Positions 13,438-27,600 of a stretch of 64,000 nucleotides of DNA are shown piece after piece. The notes beneath the pieces were generated by a model. That model was not told the DNA's origin. It saw only the letters and a list, made by a program, of their open reading frames with translations, and searched no databases. The stretch lies in assembly GCF_020882245.1 (NCBI RefSeq), contig NC_083598.1:33393858-33457857 (forward strand), written 5' to 3'. The translations under genes and the position numbers were made by a program. Origin of the DNA: Rhopalosiphum padi. Lineage: Eukaryota > Arthropoda > Insecta > Hemiptera > Aphididae. The stretch's first letter is position 1. Each line of letters begins with the position of its first letter.

Positions 13438-15355
13438 ATGCACATAACGTTGAATCATATATATGTTTATACATAACTGTAAAAAATAAACACAACCTGC
13501 AGCAGTAGCACATAAAATGTAATGTGTCGTATCCTTGTTCACCGCGCTACATAAAATATCATCTATGTCGTTTATAGTAATAATATAATATTATGTACTA
13601 CGGCGAGTGATGCATTCGTTTTTCGTCTTGCATCGTAGTCATATTCATAAATACCTATCTTAGACCAAAAAATTACGAATATTTCAAATTTTTAGATTAG
13701 ATTTGTTTTTAATGTAGTTCTGTGTTTTACGTTTCAGATCCCACGAAGCAGAATATCAAACAAAAACTGAACAAATAGTTTGGTCGATTTTTAGTTTTTA
13801 ACCGCAGGCCTTTCTCTTGTATAGTATTTAATCTCCTGACAGCCATATGAGTTTGGTAGATATTTGTAACAAAATTGAAAATGGATACTTACTTATAGTC
13901 TCGGAAAATATTCTGCTCAGTGGCGGCAGTCGTTTAAAAGTGTCAAAGTCTAAAAAGTTAGTAAAATCAAGTACAAGGAAGTTAATAAGAATCAATAAGC
14001 GCAAATGTACTAATTAGCTAATTGTAAACACAAGCATACTGTGTAGTTTATACACCGTATACTAAACACTAGACAGTCTTATAATAGGTAGTTGATATGT
14101 ATTACAGTCGGACGATTAAATCAGATTCAGTGAATTATTAATCGTAGTTATTATTCGATATCGTTTGATATATTTTATTATAATGTATTAATGTATACCC
14201 GTTTGATGCACCGCACATTTCGTTTTAAACTTTACGAGAGAAAGAAATTACTTTATTATACGCGATTAAATCCTGCAACGGTATACAACACGGTTAAAAT
14301 GAATAATGATATCCCATTATTATATAAAATCTTATTTATTCCGGGTACGTCAGGCGCGTATATACTGTTTACTGAAAACCATTGTTATCCCAAACACAAT
14401 GTAACGAAACAAAAAGAGTTTTTTTTAAAAAAAAAAAAGAAAAAAGGTTAAATAATATAAAACTTTACTGATTAGAACGTCGATCAACGCATTTTTGGGC
14501 TTAATAGGTTTAATTCATTAGTCGCTGCACAATAATGCCGCACTTGATAATAATAATAATACATAAAAAATAGGTACAGAATAAATATTGAGACAAAAGA
14601 CAATATATTATTATAATTAGGCAGGTATATCATCGTCATCGCTTACAATAAACATAAATAAAATATCTAAAAACACAAAAATATTTTTACTTAAATAAAA
14701 TAAAATGTAAAATCCTTGTTCCCAGTCGTCCCATCAAAAAGGCACCGATATAGATACTATATTTTTTCAAAATGTAGTTTCTATAATATAATATACAATA
14801 TTATACATACAAAACTTTGTAACGTTACGTTACCTTAAACAAAAAATTATCTATATAAAACCACATGACACCTGAATAAATGCGTAACTTTACATGACAA
14901 AAAATATTGATCGAATGAAATCAAAATAACTCTACTAATAACTAAAAAACTAAGTAATATGTCCACATACAGTGATACGGTTCTTCGCATTTTTTCCTGA
15001 TTTTTCTCAGAAAAATTGTGTGATTTTGAAAAACGATTTGAAAATTGTTTAATACTGTCGTTAATATTATATACGAAATATAATCTATTTTTCATCGAAG
15101 TAGTTTTTTAAAACCACAAAAGTAGACCGAAATGAAATCTTAGTAGGTAGGTGTATTATGTAATTATAAGCAAAAGTTATGTAATCGGTTAAGTACATAT
15201 TGTACGGATCACTATTACAGTTGTGGATGAGATTTTCGATAACATCAATCTGCACATATGAATAAATTATTATTATTATTGTACTGCGTGTATGGCTGAT
15301 TGGTATTATAATTATATGCCTTTGAAACTGAATGTCTGAGATGATGATGCGAGTC
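13438..15355. other. downstream flank and 3' end region of the ADAMTS gene
   Basis: AT-rich, with no other gene seen. The part next to 15356 must hold the ADAMTS 3'UTR, whose length I cannot determine. Open frames at 14191-14451 and 14847-15375 show no recognisable domain. Confidence -1.
15047..15052 (-). terminator. possible poly(A) signal of the ADAMTS gene
   Basis: ATTAAA on the minus strand about 300 nt downstream of the stop codon, the nearest hexamer of this type I noticed. Such hexamers are common by chance in DNA this AT-rich, so support is weak. Confidence -1.
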
Positions 15356-15628
15356 TCATCGCATGTTAATTGCATACTGCATGCGCTGCTCTAAAGGTCT
15401 GTCAGGCATGTCCACGTAATCGTCGTTCGACCAATCGCCGTAATCGGTTCGGTCGACCATGTCTGGCGTGATAGTGGTCAGCAAAGGCGTACCATCGGCT
15501 CCCACGCTCAAGTAACGCAACAGGACTTCCGGTACGACGTACGGCCCTGGCGGCCGAGCGTTCTGGCTAATCATTGGAAAGTCGCCGCCCGTATCGGCTG
15601 AGCTCTTACCCGACCGTTTCAAGTCGTA
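15356..15628 (-). CDS. ADAMTS-like exon 17 (unique C-terminal tail and stop)
   Basis: Residues 716-805 and a TGA stop at 15356-15358. The acceptor is ttttttctacag and the frame is phase 0. The 90 residues have no Cys and are rich in Asp, Pro and Tyr (for example DYGDWSNDDYVDMPD). They do not resemble a spacer, TSP1 or PLAC module, and the tail ends in a short helical-looking segment. I recognise no domain. Confidence -1.
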   Translation of the reverse strand, partial: YDLKRSGKSSADTGGDFPMISQNARPPGPYVVPEVLLRYLSVGADGTPLLTTITPDMVDRTDYGDWSNDDYVDMPDRPLEQRMQYAINMR

Positions 15629-18600
15629 CTGTAGAAAAAAACGAACAACCGTCAAATACAATTCTGCAGTTTTGCGTACTGCGTACACATGTTATAGTCA
15701 ATGTTGTCAAATATTATTTTTTAAATATCAAAAAAGATAAGAAATAATTGGTGAAACAGTTATCCCGATGAAGATAAAAGATATATAATATTTTAATGAT
15801 CTTGATAAAGATAAATCAGTATTTATTATCCAGATAAAAAGAAGATATTTTTCTTAAATATTAAAATATTAAAATACTAAGTTGTTGAAGGGTACCCGGT
15901 ATTTAACATATCTAAATTTCAAAACTTTTATATATAGTATAAATATTTTATATATACTTAGCAATGATAAATTTGTCCATATTGTATAAAAGTTTAATTT
16001 AATAGTTTAACCAAACTGAAACTGCATTATTGTGATCGATTTAATTTATTGCTGAACTATTTGTAATTTGTACATGTAACGACCAGAAGAGTATAATACA
16101 AATAAGCTATAAAGTGTTATTGTACTTGTACACACTAATATACAAATACCATAATAGGCATAATTCGAATAACCTATTGTTAGTACTGCATTTATGATTG
16201 ATTTAACAAAACAAATTCCATAAATTCCTAATAATAGGACCTATAATAAACATAACTGTTAACGATATAATTATAATCGTATTATTTAACAACTATAGGG
16301 TAATACTAAAATATTGTTCATGTAGATGTTATTGCAATGTTAAAATTAATATTGTATGTTGTTTTATACATATTGGTATATTTTATTATTAATAATTTTG
16401 ATTTAGTTTCATTTCAAATTTAATAGTTGTGGGTCGCGAATATTCTGTTGACGGTCGCGGAATACGATGCACATATTGTGTAGTTTACCCAAGACTGTAC
16501 GTTAAATTATAACGAATAACATTTAAAACGTGAACTTGATAAATTTAATAATCCAACAATTTAAAAATATATCTAGGTTATAGGTTTATTTATAATATCA
16601 GTGACTACAAATAATTATTAAAATAACAATTTATGTGATGTATAACTATAATTTAACTATTTTATAATCGAAAAATATAATTGTCTTTATATATTTTTTT
16701 ATATTATATGATTTTAGTATTAACTACTTTTAAAGAATCTTGTATACAAATTTATTGTTAAAAATTAGTTAAAAAAAATAAGGTTAGCTTACAATTTTTT
16801 GCATTTTGACGAAATTTGTGAAAATTCTAACTTCAAATGCATATAAAACAAATTGTGCTTATGTATTCTTAATATTTTTCACAGATATAACAATAACTTT
16901 TGTGAGATCATTTATATAATTTTCAATAATTTTGACACAGTGTATAATTTTTTATCAACATTTATAGAAAAAAAAACTAAAAAAATCTTAAAATGTCTCA
17001 TGCCAATAAACAATTCAAAAAGAGTTAACAAATTTTGAACATTTTATCATATAATGAAAATGGTAATTTAATAATTTCGTCAAAATGTTAAGTAACTATT
17101 GATATTTTTTTTTTGAAATTGTTTGAGAAGAAATAATTATTATTTTACGGATGAATATTCAATATTGTAAAAATTTGAAATGCTCACATAAAATTAATTT
17201 TACTTTCCGATAGAATTTTCATATTATAAAGAACCTTGTATTAACCCCTGTTATAGTGTTATATACAAATTATACTAACTGTAACAAATGGCCAGAGTCT
17301 AGACTAGACTAATATATTTTATTAAATGAAACCACGAAAGTAAAAAAAAAAAAAAATGTTTAAATAACAAAACATTGTAATTCAATACGCATGTATATGA
17401 AAAGCTCCAGGTGTAGGATAACGGTTTTATATAATACGCCAAGGTGCTGCTTCAGTAAGTAGTGGAGCTGATTATTATGGTGGATGGTTTACTGCGCAAA
17501 ACAGGATATAGAAAAATCCATATCGAATAATATACTGCTAAAATTAAAAACGTATTAAGTTTACTAGTGCAGACCCAATTTTGAGTTTGTTAAAATAATT
17601 TAAGAAAAAAAAAAAAATTACAATAATACACGCACTATTTTTTTTGTACATGGCCTTTTATGGATGAGATTTAATTTTTAAATTATTTTTACCATTTTTA
17701 TAAGCTATTATAGATATTTAAAATTCTCATTTATTAAATAGTTTATTCGTCCATTTTATTCTATATATTTTATATGAATGATTTTTTTTTTTTTTTTTTA
17801 GAAAAGTTCTTTTTTATTAGTTTCCTTAGATAATTAAAATAATTTTTTTTTTAAATGTAGAAACATTAGAAACCTTATAGATATTTAATGATTTTTTTTT
17901 TGTCGAATCATTTGCAGTGTGATACATAACATTATAATCTATCATCTATAATCTATGGTGTTGTGCAATTTTGGGGGTCGTTAAATTTTACTAAAAATTA
18001 TTTCTAATTAAGACTAGTTAAATTTGGCGGGTGGTAAAATATTTATCGTAAACTTTTGGTGTCATGCTATAAAATAGGTTGCGTACCACTGCTATTATTC
18101 ATAGTAATGTTTATTTTTAATCGATAGGTACTTAAATATTATATAGTAAAGTTCAACGTATTTTTAGGGATTAGTTCAACGAGTCTCAGAGTTTGTATAA
18201 TCCTCTAATTATACGATACAGAGAGTATTTTGGAAGATTAAGATTTATATCCTTATTATGTATTTATTATATCAATAATTATTATCATGAATACGAAAAC
18301 ATAATAATAATTATTATTATTACTATTATGCGCATTAATATTAATTCTGATTTAATTTTAATGTAACTAAAAAAAGTTTGTTAATTCCCCATATTTTGAA
18401 GTGTTCAGCATTATATTTCGAAAGAATTGAAACTTATACTATTAATTAATATAATATTATTTACTATTTTTATGAGCGATATAAATGTTAAATATACTTT
18501 GTATACATAGAATTTGTTTTAATGTAGTATAATTTTATTTATATGATAGTGCAATGTTGTAGTGGAAATGTCCGCTTTTTGTCGAGTTTCTCAATCGTTC

Positions 18601-21600
18601 AGTTAATAAAATAAATAAGCACTTTATAGATTAAACTGGGAGAAATAATTAGTTTTAAAAAAATAACATCGGAGTTTAAGCAACAGCAGATGCAGAATAA
18701 ATATTTTTATTCTACATTAAACAATAAATTATTAATGAAAAAACGATGAACGTTTTCCAAAGAACGACGACAGGCCTTTGAATCTTTTGTCTATATCTAT
18801 TATATAAGATCAATCATTTCTATAAATACTATATAAGATAATTAAAAAAAAAAAAAACTAAAAATTGTTACTTTATAAGATGCATTTCGTTCTGTTGATG
18901 TAATATAATATGTAGTTTTTGTTTGAATTTGGTTCGTGACTCACTGGCACTATGTAAATTATTTCGTGGTGATATTAAAAATAAATAAATATAAATCACA
19001 AATTAAAAGAAAATGTCTTCGAGCGTCCATACAGCTATATAGTTTATATTCGTCATGTCTCTCGCATAATATTATTTGAGGTGGATGGCGTGAAAACGCG
19101 AAAAGTTATTTTTTCTTATGAGAAATCAACTTTGAGAATATTCACATTTAATATTATATTATAATTTTAAATTCGGGTACAACAATAACACGCGGTATGT
19201 TCGAAAAGTTAGAAAACTCATTAAATATTTAATTTGTATTGAAATATGTTTCCAAAGTTTTTAAATATATTGTGATATAATATTTAGATCTTTTTAAAAT
19301 ATTTGAATAGATATACAAAATACGCCACGCGTGTAATAACACGAAATTGAAAATAATAATGTACTGCAATAATATAAAGCGGCGTGTCATCGGAGTCACA
19401 CAAGAAGAAGAAAAAATATCTATTTATCTGTTATCATCGTATATTATTGTCTCTATAATGATATACTCTGTGTCAACACTAAAGAAAATCACTATGACAC
19501 AGGTTATATACGTCACCGATACCGTCACGACTGTATTCATTATCATATATCATTCACCGAACATCCAAATCCCTAGATATATTATCGCCGAGTCTGCAGC
19601 TGCAGCAGTATTACCTATACAGACGTTGCTGTTGCCGTGACCTTTTATCCCTATATATATATATACTTATGGTTAATCCATTTTACCTACAGCCGCCATA
19701 ATATCTACTCTCAAAAGATCTTTCCTATTTTTGTGATATAAATCACCTGGTTGAGGTATAAAATAATCGTCATCATTAAGGTCGACCCTGCAAAGTCCGT
19801 GCGCGTTAACAAATTTTATGGTATCTTTATCTTATATAATTTATTATTTTCATATTCAACGCGAAAAAAAAAAAACTAGTAATAACCATTCTCGGATGAT
19901 AAAGTATAAAAGTCACTATTTATAAAAACTTGATCGTGTTTCAATTCATAACCAGCTAGCATTACATTGTAATGTTATTGAACTGAAATGGTCAACGAGG
20001 ATAATTGACTAGATCTTTTGCACGAGTCACACAATAAATGTGTGATGATAATATGATATTATTACTATGTTTCTGTAGTACAATATTAGCTTCTAGAAAC
20101 ACTACGATTATATTAACATCCATCTACACAATACGAATTTGTATCCAATTATACGTACCAAATTTGAGATTTACACTTATGACTTATACCTAATATCTAT
20201 TATTTATGCGATAATTTCGTATTCCTTGGTATATAATGTCATAAAAAACTAAGCTATATTAAAAAATGTGATGTAACTATATTTCAAGAATTTTTACTCA
20301 ATTTTTTCGAGAAATAAAAAATTAAATTAAGTCGAGTAATGATTCGTCTAGCTAAAAGTAGTTAAATACCAATTATCATACATATACATAGATATATATT
20401 ATAGATTATGTAGCTTATAGGTAAAATAGCTGTTACACTATATCATATACTGCTACAAATCCCGTTTTGTCGCTTCTCGTAGTGACAGGTGGGAACAACC
20501 GATTATATATTCCTACTCTGACTAATGGTGGCAATATTTGGCCATATTTTGGCTTCTAGTAGCAATATTTGACGATTTAAAGACCTTTAAAGGGTTGCGC
20601 CGTTATACTATTTCTGTCACCAGTGTCAGATCATTATCGGAAATACTGTGAGATCGACGCCGAATACCGACTACCTGTGCTAGTCCACCAAAATTTAGAC
20701 ATTTATAACGAGTAGGTGAACAAACAATGGTTATCTTACCTCAGGCGTGCAAACGTGATTCAGACAGTAATAGTTATTATTGTCCACGGCGTGGCACCAA
20801 GTTCCGTCAGGGAAGTACGGATCGACCGGTAAGTTTGACACGTCTAACCTGGGCGTGTAGAATGACCCGGTATCCTTGCGCCGACAAAACACTGAACATC
20901 CCATCCACGAGCGGGCTGCAATAGAATATAATAATTACGAGTAAAATAATACAATATATTATGTAAATAGAGTAAGTATAAAGAAAATACACAATATCGC
21001 AATAGGTGGAGGTACCCAGAGAGAAGAAATTTAAATTTATAATGATATAGCTACGATAATATTAAATAGCAGTCTGTTTGTGATATAGTTTATGATTATT
21101 TACAGATTGTTGTAATTGTAATAAAAATAATGACAACAATAATATTGTGATCACATTTTTAACGCACCGATAACAATATAACAGTGCACTTACTTATATA
21201 CCTATAATATAATGTTTTATGAGAATTCTAAAAGCGAGAATCGAACAATAATAAACGTTTCTTTGTAAATTCTATGCAAATAAAACAAATTCATCATCAG
21301 TCATCGGATTTTTTTTTTTTTGAACAATCCTTTGTCCGTGCACGAAAAAAAATATAATATACTAATACTTATCAAGCGTTCGTGTTTTAAATATTTTATT
21401 AAAATATTTTAATAACAAATAAAAACGGATACATATATAGTCACACAGCGTTTATTATTGTTATATTACTTTTACATTTGAAATTAAAATTTAACGATAA
21501 TATTGTTCAATGTGTATATTATTCAGTAAATGAATTAAACGCGTTAAAGTTGTAAATGGTCACGATAAATACAATGATTATTTGGTAGGAAACGAAAAAT

Positions 21601-24600
21601 CCTTGGATTACAACCATGCCAGACTGAAAAGTAATTGATTTTTTTTTAAGCTAGGCAACATTTTGGAATTGTATTTCAGGAAAGAAAATAATGTTTTGTT
21701 TGGTGTTCTATAAATTAAACTGTACCTGACAGTTTTGTATTAATATGCTTAATTTGTGTAATACTGCTGATTGATATATAATAAAGAATTCATTTGTGGC
21801 TGATTTTCAACCATATAACTTTCAGTAACGGATTAGCGAGAGGAGGTTAAATTGTGAACCTAATGAATTGTTTATTCGCGTTGAACATAATATAATCAAA
21901 ATAAAGTCCTATCAAATGTGATAATAATAATTTTTTACATCTGGTCGGAGTTTGATTATTTTGGTTGTATATACATGCAAACATAATATAATATCGAACA
22001 ATAATAAACTCAGTCAATAGATTGAAAACGACTATAAATCTTGTCAATTATTAGTAATGTGTTTGGGTGAGATTAACTAAAATTAATCATCAATTCATTC
22101 ATTAAATTAATTTAATAAGTTAAACGAAAGTATATTATAATAATATAAAGTATCTATGAGATTTAAGTCTATATTGGGAAAACATTTTAACTTGAATTGA
22201 CTATAAAACAATTTGACTGATGAGTATCCGTAAATCATGGGAACAAATTTGACTCGTTACCTAGGTAAGAATAGTTACTTTAGAAAAATCACTCGTTATG
22301 TTACTTAGTTAAATGTAACTTTTTAACTCGTTAATGTCCAGTCTTGATTATAATATCTGATAATGTCACGATGATTACGGTGTGATTGCGACGATAGCAA
22401 GACAATCACAGCCGCCAACAGCCATTATTATTGTTATTGTAATAATGTTTTGTCGAAAAACGCATTGCAATCGCGAAGATGGTGGTTGTATATAATTCAT
22501 AGTTTAATCGTTAAAGGATCATAACAAAATACTAAACTATTATAATGTTTTACACGGCAGTCATTTTTAAATGGAGCTAATTAAGCGCGCGTTACAAGTT
22601 ATACACACCCGATTGAACACAGCAATAGTGTATTTGTTCAGTATATTATTAGCAAACACGCGAGCGCTTTTAAAATGTGTTTTAAAAATCATAACATCGT
22701 AATACACTTATGATGTTATGAAACTTTGAAAAAAAACTAAACAAGTACTTAATAATGTTATGTACACAATAGATAACAGTGTATATACTTTTTTGTGACT
22801 AATTATTGTGTACCATTATGTGTACACGCCGATCAACGTTTAAATCTACAAAGCATACGTGTAACTACCCCAAAAAAATCATCAGAAACCAAGTTTCACT
22901 ATGTGATTATAAGATACAATAATCATAAAATTTAAAGAAATAATCACATAAATTTATTTCGATCGTATCAATTATAATCAATTCTTATTTCTAACCTATT
23001 TAAAAATTAATCATTTATCCAAATACTGATCTATAATACGTCTATATAGGATCTAAAAACTAACTAAACACCTAGTAAAAAATAATAGGTACATATAATA
23101 TTATATATACATGAACTATAATAGAACTAAGATGGTATAACTGGCAAGGTATCATAGGTCTAGGAATCTCTATAACTTTAACTGCTGTTTATTATCGTGT
23201 ATAATGATGTTGGAATAATCAACATGTTTTATTTTATGTTATCGGATTGGAACTTGGAACATTTAGATCAGTTGAATCGTTCATCGAAATAGTTTTAATT
23301 TAAAGTAATACGCACGCAATAAGTAAATACAGTGAGTTCCGCTTAATGTAATCGCGTTGGTTCAGATATTTTGATTCTATTAACCGGTTGTTTCCATGAA
23401 ACATTTTTTTTATTGATGAATTTATACATATATGTATGTTTAAAATTAGATCAAAACAAAATAAATTTAAAATAACGTAAAGTAAAGAAACTATTTATTT
23501 TTGATTGTACTTTAGAATCTACTAATTTAATTTTCATATTAGCCTGAAGTTAAAATCCATATTCAGTTAATATGATATATACATGATTTTTAATTATTTA
23601 TAAATAAATAAATAACAATGCATATTGAACCTATAACTTTTGGAACAACTGAAAAGTATCGTTTTCGACATATTTTTGAATAGCTCCTTTTAACTTTTTC
23701 AAAACAATCCTTTTTTTCTTATTAGTGAAGGTTTGAAATACCATTAAAACGATAAGAATGTTCTTAAAATGATTCAATTATCCGGTATTTGGTGATTCTA
23801 ATAAAAAGTTAATTTAACATTAGTAACATAAGAACTGGTTTGGGCTTTTCAATTTTGATTCCAATAAACGGTTGATTCTATAAACCAGTAATCACAGTAA
23901 GCGAAACTCACTGAATATAATATACGTAAAATGTAGATCTATTAACATAGATTGCACTAACCATCTTCATGAGGCGCTTGCAAACCTGAATACTCCTTAT
24001 CCAACACCGGCAGTATGGAAGCTAATTCTTTGCACTTGGCTGTCGCGTATTCCGCGGCAGTAATTTTTTTGGACTTCTGGCACGTCTGTAAAAAAAATAT
24101 AAATTGTTTAAACATAATACTTGTAAATTTATGATACGTTGCGATTTGTAATGAATCAAAACAAGGTTGGACCATTGATTCTCAACTTTTTTTTAAAATA
24201 ATTACGACACTCAAATTAGATAGGTATTAAGTTTTACAGCGATCATCCAAAAAATTTCACGTCTCTGCGACGTGTATCGATAAACTAAAAATAAGTGGTT
24301 TAAATCTTTTGTATAAATAACTAAATATAATTAGTTTATAAGGCCTATTTCGATAATCACAAGTTTAAACTAAAATATATAAATAAACGTATCTTTATAA
24401 TACACCTTGTCGTCTTTGCAGAGAACGGCTTCTTGTTTGGGTCCCTCGCATCCCTCGTTCGTGTTTATCGGTTTCGGATTGTTGCACGTCCTCGTCCTAG
24501 ACCTAAAACCTACAAACGTGGTATGTCGTTGGAGTGCATTGTTGTTACGTGACGATGAAAAAAAAAGTGTGAAAAAATAAATAAACAAAAAAAAACCACA

Positions 24601-27600
24601 TACCTTTTGACTTATGTATACACCCTGACGTACATTCGTGCACCTTCCACTGACTCCATCCACCTTTTATGATCTTTTTGGGTTTTTTTGGTTTGCCTTT
24701 AACGCATTTTCCCGCTTCGCACCACTGCGTTCGAAAAAAAAATCGACAACAATAGGTTCAATCTCGGGAAACCCGTAAAAAGCTTTTTCAATTTAAAGTG
24801 GATTAAAAAAGTGTTCGCGTCAAATCGGTTGATCGAATTAAGCCAAACTATATATTATTATTATATGTACAACAACCTATATTTCCTTCTCTGGTCATAC
24901 TATGCGCAATATAACATACACTTCATGATTTGCAAGAAAAAAAACTATTTGTACGCCGTTACAGTAACCATTGTTTAACAGTACTTATATAGAACTCGAT
25001 TATCTCAATTTATCTATAGATAAATGTCAAGTTATTTTCTAATCGTATCTTATTTTATTTTTACTTTTAATTTTATAACATATTTAGTTTTGTATGTTTT
25101 CGAAAAAATATAATTGTTATTTAACCAGGTCACTAGGGTTCCTTAAAGGGATTCAATACCAACGATATTTTTCTTTGTTTAACACACGCGGAGCATAGCA
25201 ATTAGACGTGTTATTTATAATAAAAAATAAAATAAACCTAAAATAGATTCTTCCCTCAAAATTTAAATGATTTTCTCTTATATTATTATAGTAGATATTT
25301 ATGCATGTGTTTGGTTGGTCTATATTTTTTTCAATGGCTATCAACAGTGTTGTTTCAAAGTCAAAAATATACAAAAAAAAAAAAACCATGGATGTCAACA
25401 TTAAAACTAAGCATTTAAGATTTAAAATTATAGTTATATGCCATACATTTCCATAACACTTTGCTAGATTTTATAGAAAAAAAAATCACAAAAAATAAGC
25501 AAATTATTTAAGTCTTACACCTTTGTTGAAAATGATTATATATTTTATAAAATAAAAATGTTAATATAAATATGTTTAGTACCTATAGCGGAAATATAAT
25601 ATACCTAATTTAAAAGATAATATACTTTATAAGTATAGTATAATATTTCGTATGGCATGAATATTAATTATTTCTATAGCAATACTAAATTTAGTAATTA
25701 TACATATAATATATAATTTACTATATATTGGTATTTTAAACGGCATGACTGGGAAAAAATCATAATTTTCTGAAATATTTTATTTGAACCTAAGAAAGCA
25801 ATTTTAAAAATATAAGAACACGGTTACGCTTTTTAATTTGTTTTAATGTATTTGTTCATGTATTTATTAGATAAAAAAAATAATAATAATAATCAAAATC
25901 TGTAAATATTATAGATATTTATATATTATAAATGTATGTGCTTAACATATATTGCAGTAAATCAGTATGTTATTTACCTAATTCTAATATATATATATCT
26001 TTTTATCATCATAAATACATAAACCAAATGTCCACTCTCAAAATATATCACTGACATTTAGTAATAGCGTATAGGACGTGTTTTCACGCATGGCGGGCTA
26101 TTTTGTTTTAAATTGTAAACAACGGGTGTTCGACCTATAATTACCAACATTGTTTAATAGCGTCTGGAAAACAGAGCAAGAAAGAGAAAGAGATAGATAG
26201 AGAGAGAAAAACACTTTTAAAATGACATATTATCACGTGCTGTGCATAAATATGTATAAGTATAAATATAAATATAATAATGCACGTATAATTACCGAGC
26301 TGGGTCCGCACGTGGTTCCTTCTAACGCTGGCCCTGCAAAATAATACCCAGGTCGATTTGGCGTTTCACATTGTAAATTTTCACATATATCCTACGAAAA
26401 AAAACCATAAAATTAACCACAGCGTTTGGACCAGAATATTGTCAACTAATATGCGTTTCACGCGTATACTTAACGTGAATCAGCTATATTATTATTAAAA
26501 TTATATATATTTTTAATAAATAAAAAATTCCGATTATTAATTGAGGATCTATTAATTCGTGAATTATGTATTATATTTTAACTAACTGTCAGCCGTAGCA
26601 GTGTTCGTGTTTTCTCATAAAAATGTGTTCGATTTATCAATACCAAAATGTTATTGGATAACGTGACGGTAAACAAATGTTTTCAAAGAATAGTAGATAT
26701 ATTACTATATAATTTATAATGTATTCATAGTAATTTGATTGATCCACTATTATTTACCAAATAATTTTTATCGATTTGTACTATTTAATATACTTTTTAT
26801 CGTATGGTTATCGTTACTGCTTTGATTTTAATTTTAATATTAAAATTTTAATCTTAATTTTTTTTATATTATCAGAAAATTTTTCGTAATAAACCGATAT
26901 ACAATTATTGTTATCAGTTTTTGTACAACCAATAATTTAGTTTATTTTTTATCAACATTTAAAGTTTAGGTGAGCGGAGGGAATATTTATATTGTGTATT
27001 AAAAATGCACTGGGTATATATCCAACAGGCATACAGATATAGGATATACTATTTACTCTTCGTTTCTAAAGCACTAAATGCTTGTATTTAATAATATACA
27101 TACCTGCAACATTTAATGTTTACATACCGATTACTGACATTTTAAAAAGTCATTGTGTCATAGAAAATAAAACTAAAAACGAAAATAACTGAATCCATTT
27201 GATAGAGTATAAAACCTAAATTAAATATTTTAAAATTTAAACTGCCTATTTAATTATTTATACCGACGTTAAATAATATTGACAGACATGAACAAAAGTA
27301 GGTACAAATGTGTATGCGTATAGGTAAGTTAGGTATAAGATATACCTATGTACTCTCGAACTGAATTTTTGCAGAAAATATAATAACAACGCAGGAAAAC
27401 ACAATCAAAGTAATACTCTCGGGTAATGATGACGTATAAAACGTGCATAAACGAAAAGTTACAAATGTCGTTCAACAACATAATCAAGCTTTTTAGAAAG
27501 ACCAGCATTGTAGATTTTTTTTTTAATAATGGAGATATTTACAATATATACTTATAATAGCATAATAAATAAATTTGATTAGTTTACTAGAGAAAAGAAA

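Noticed and set aside
24751..24775. tRNA B-box-like word ggttcaatctcggg
   Set aside because: No A box or cloverleaf could be built around it.
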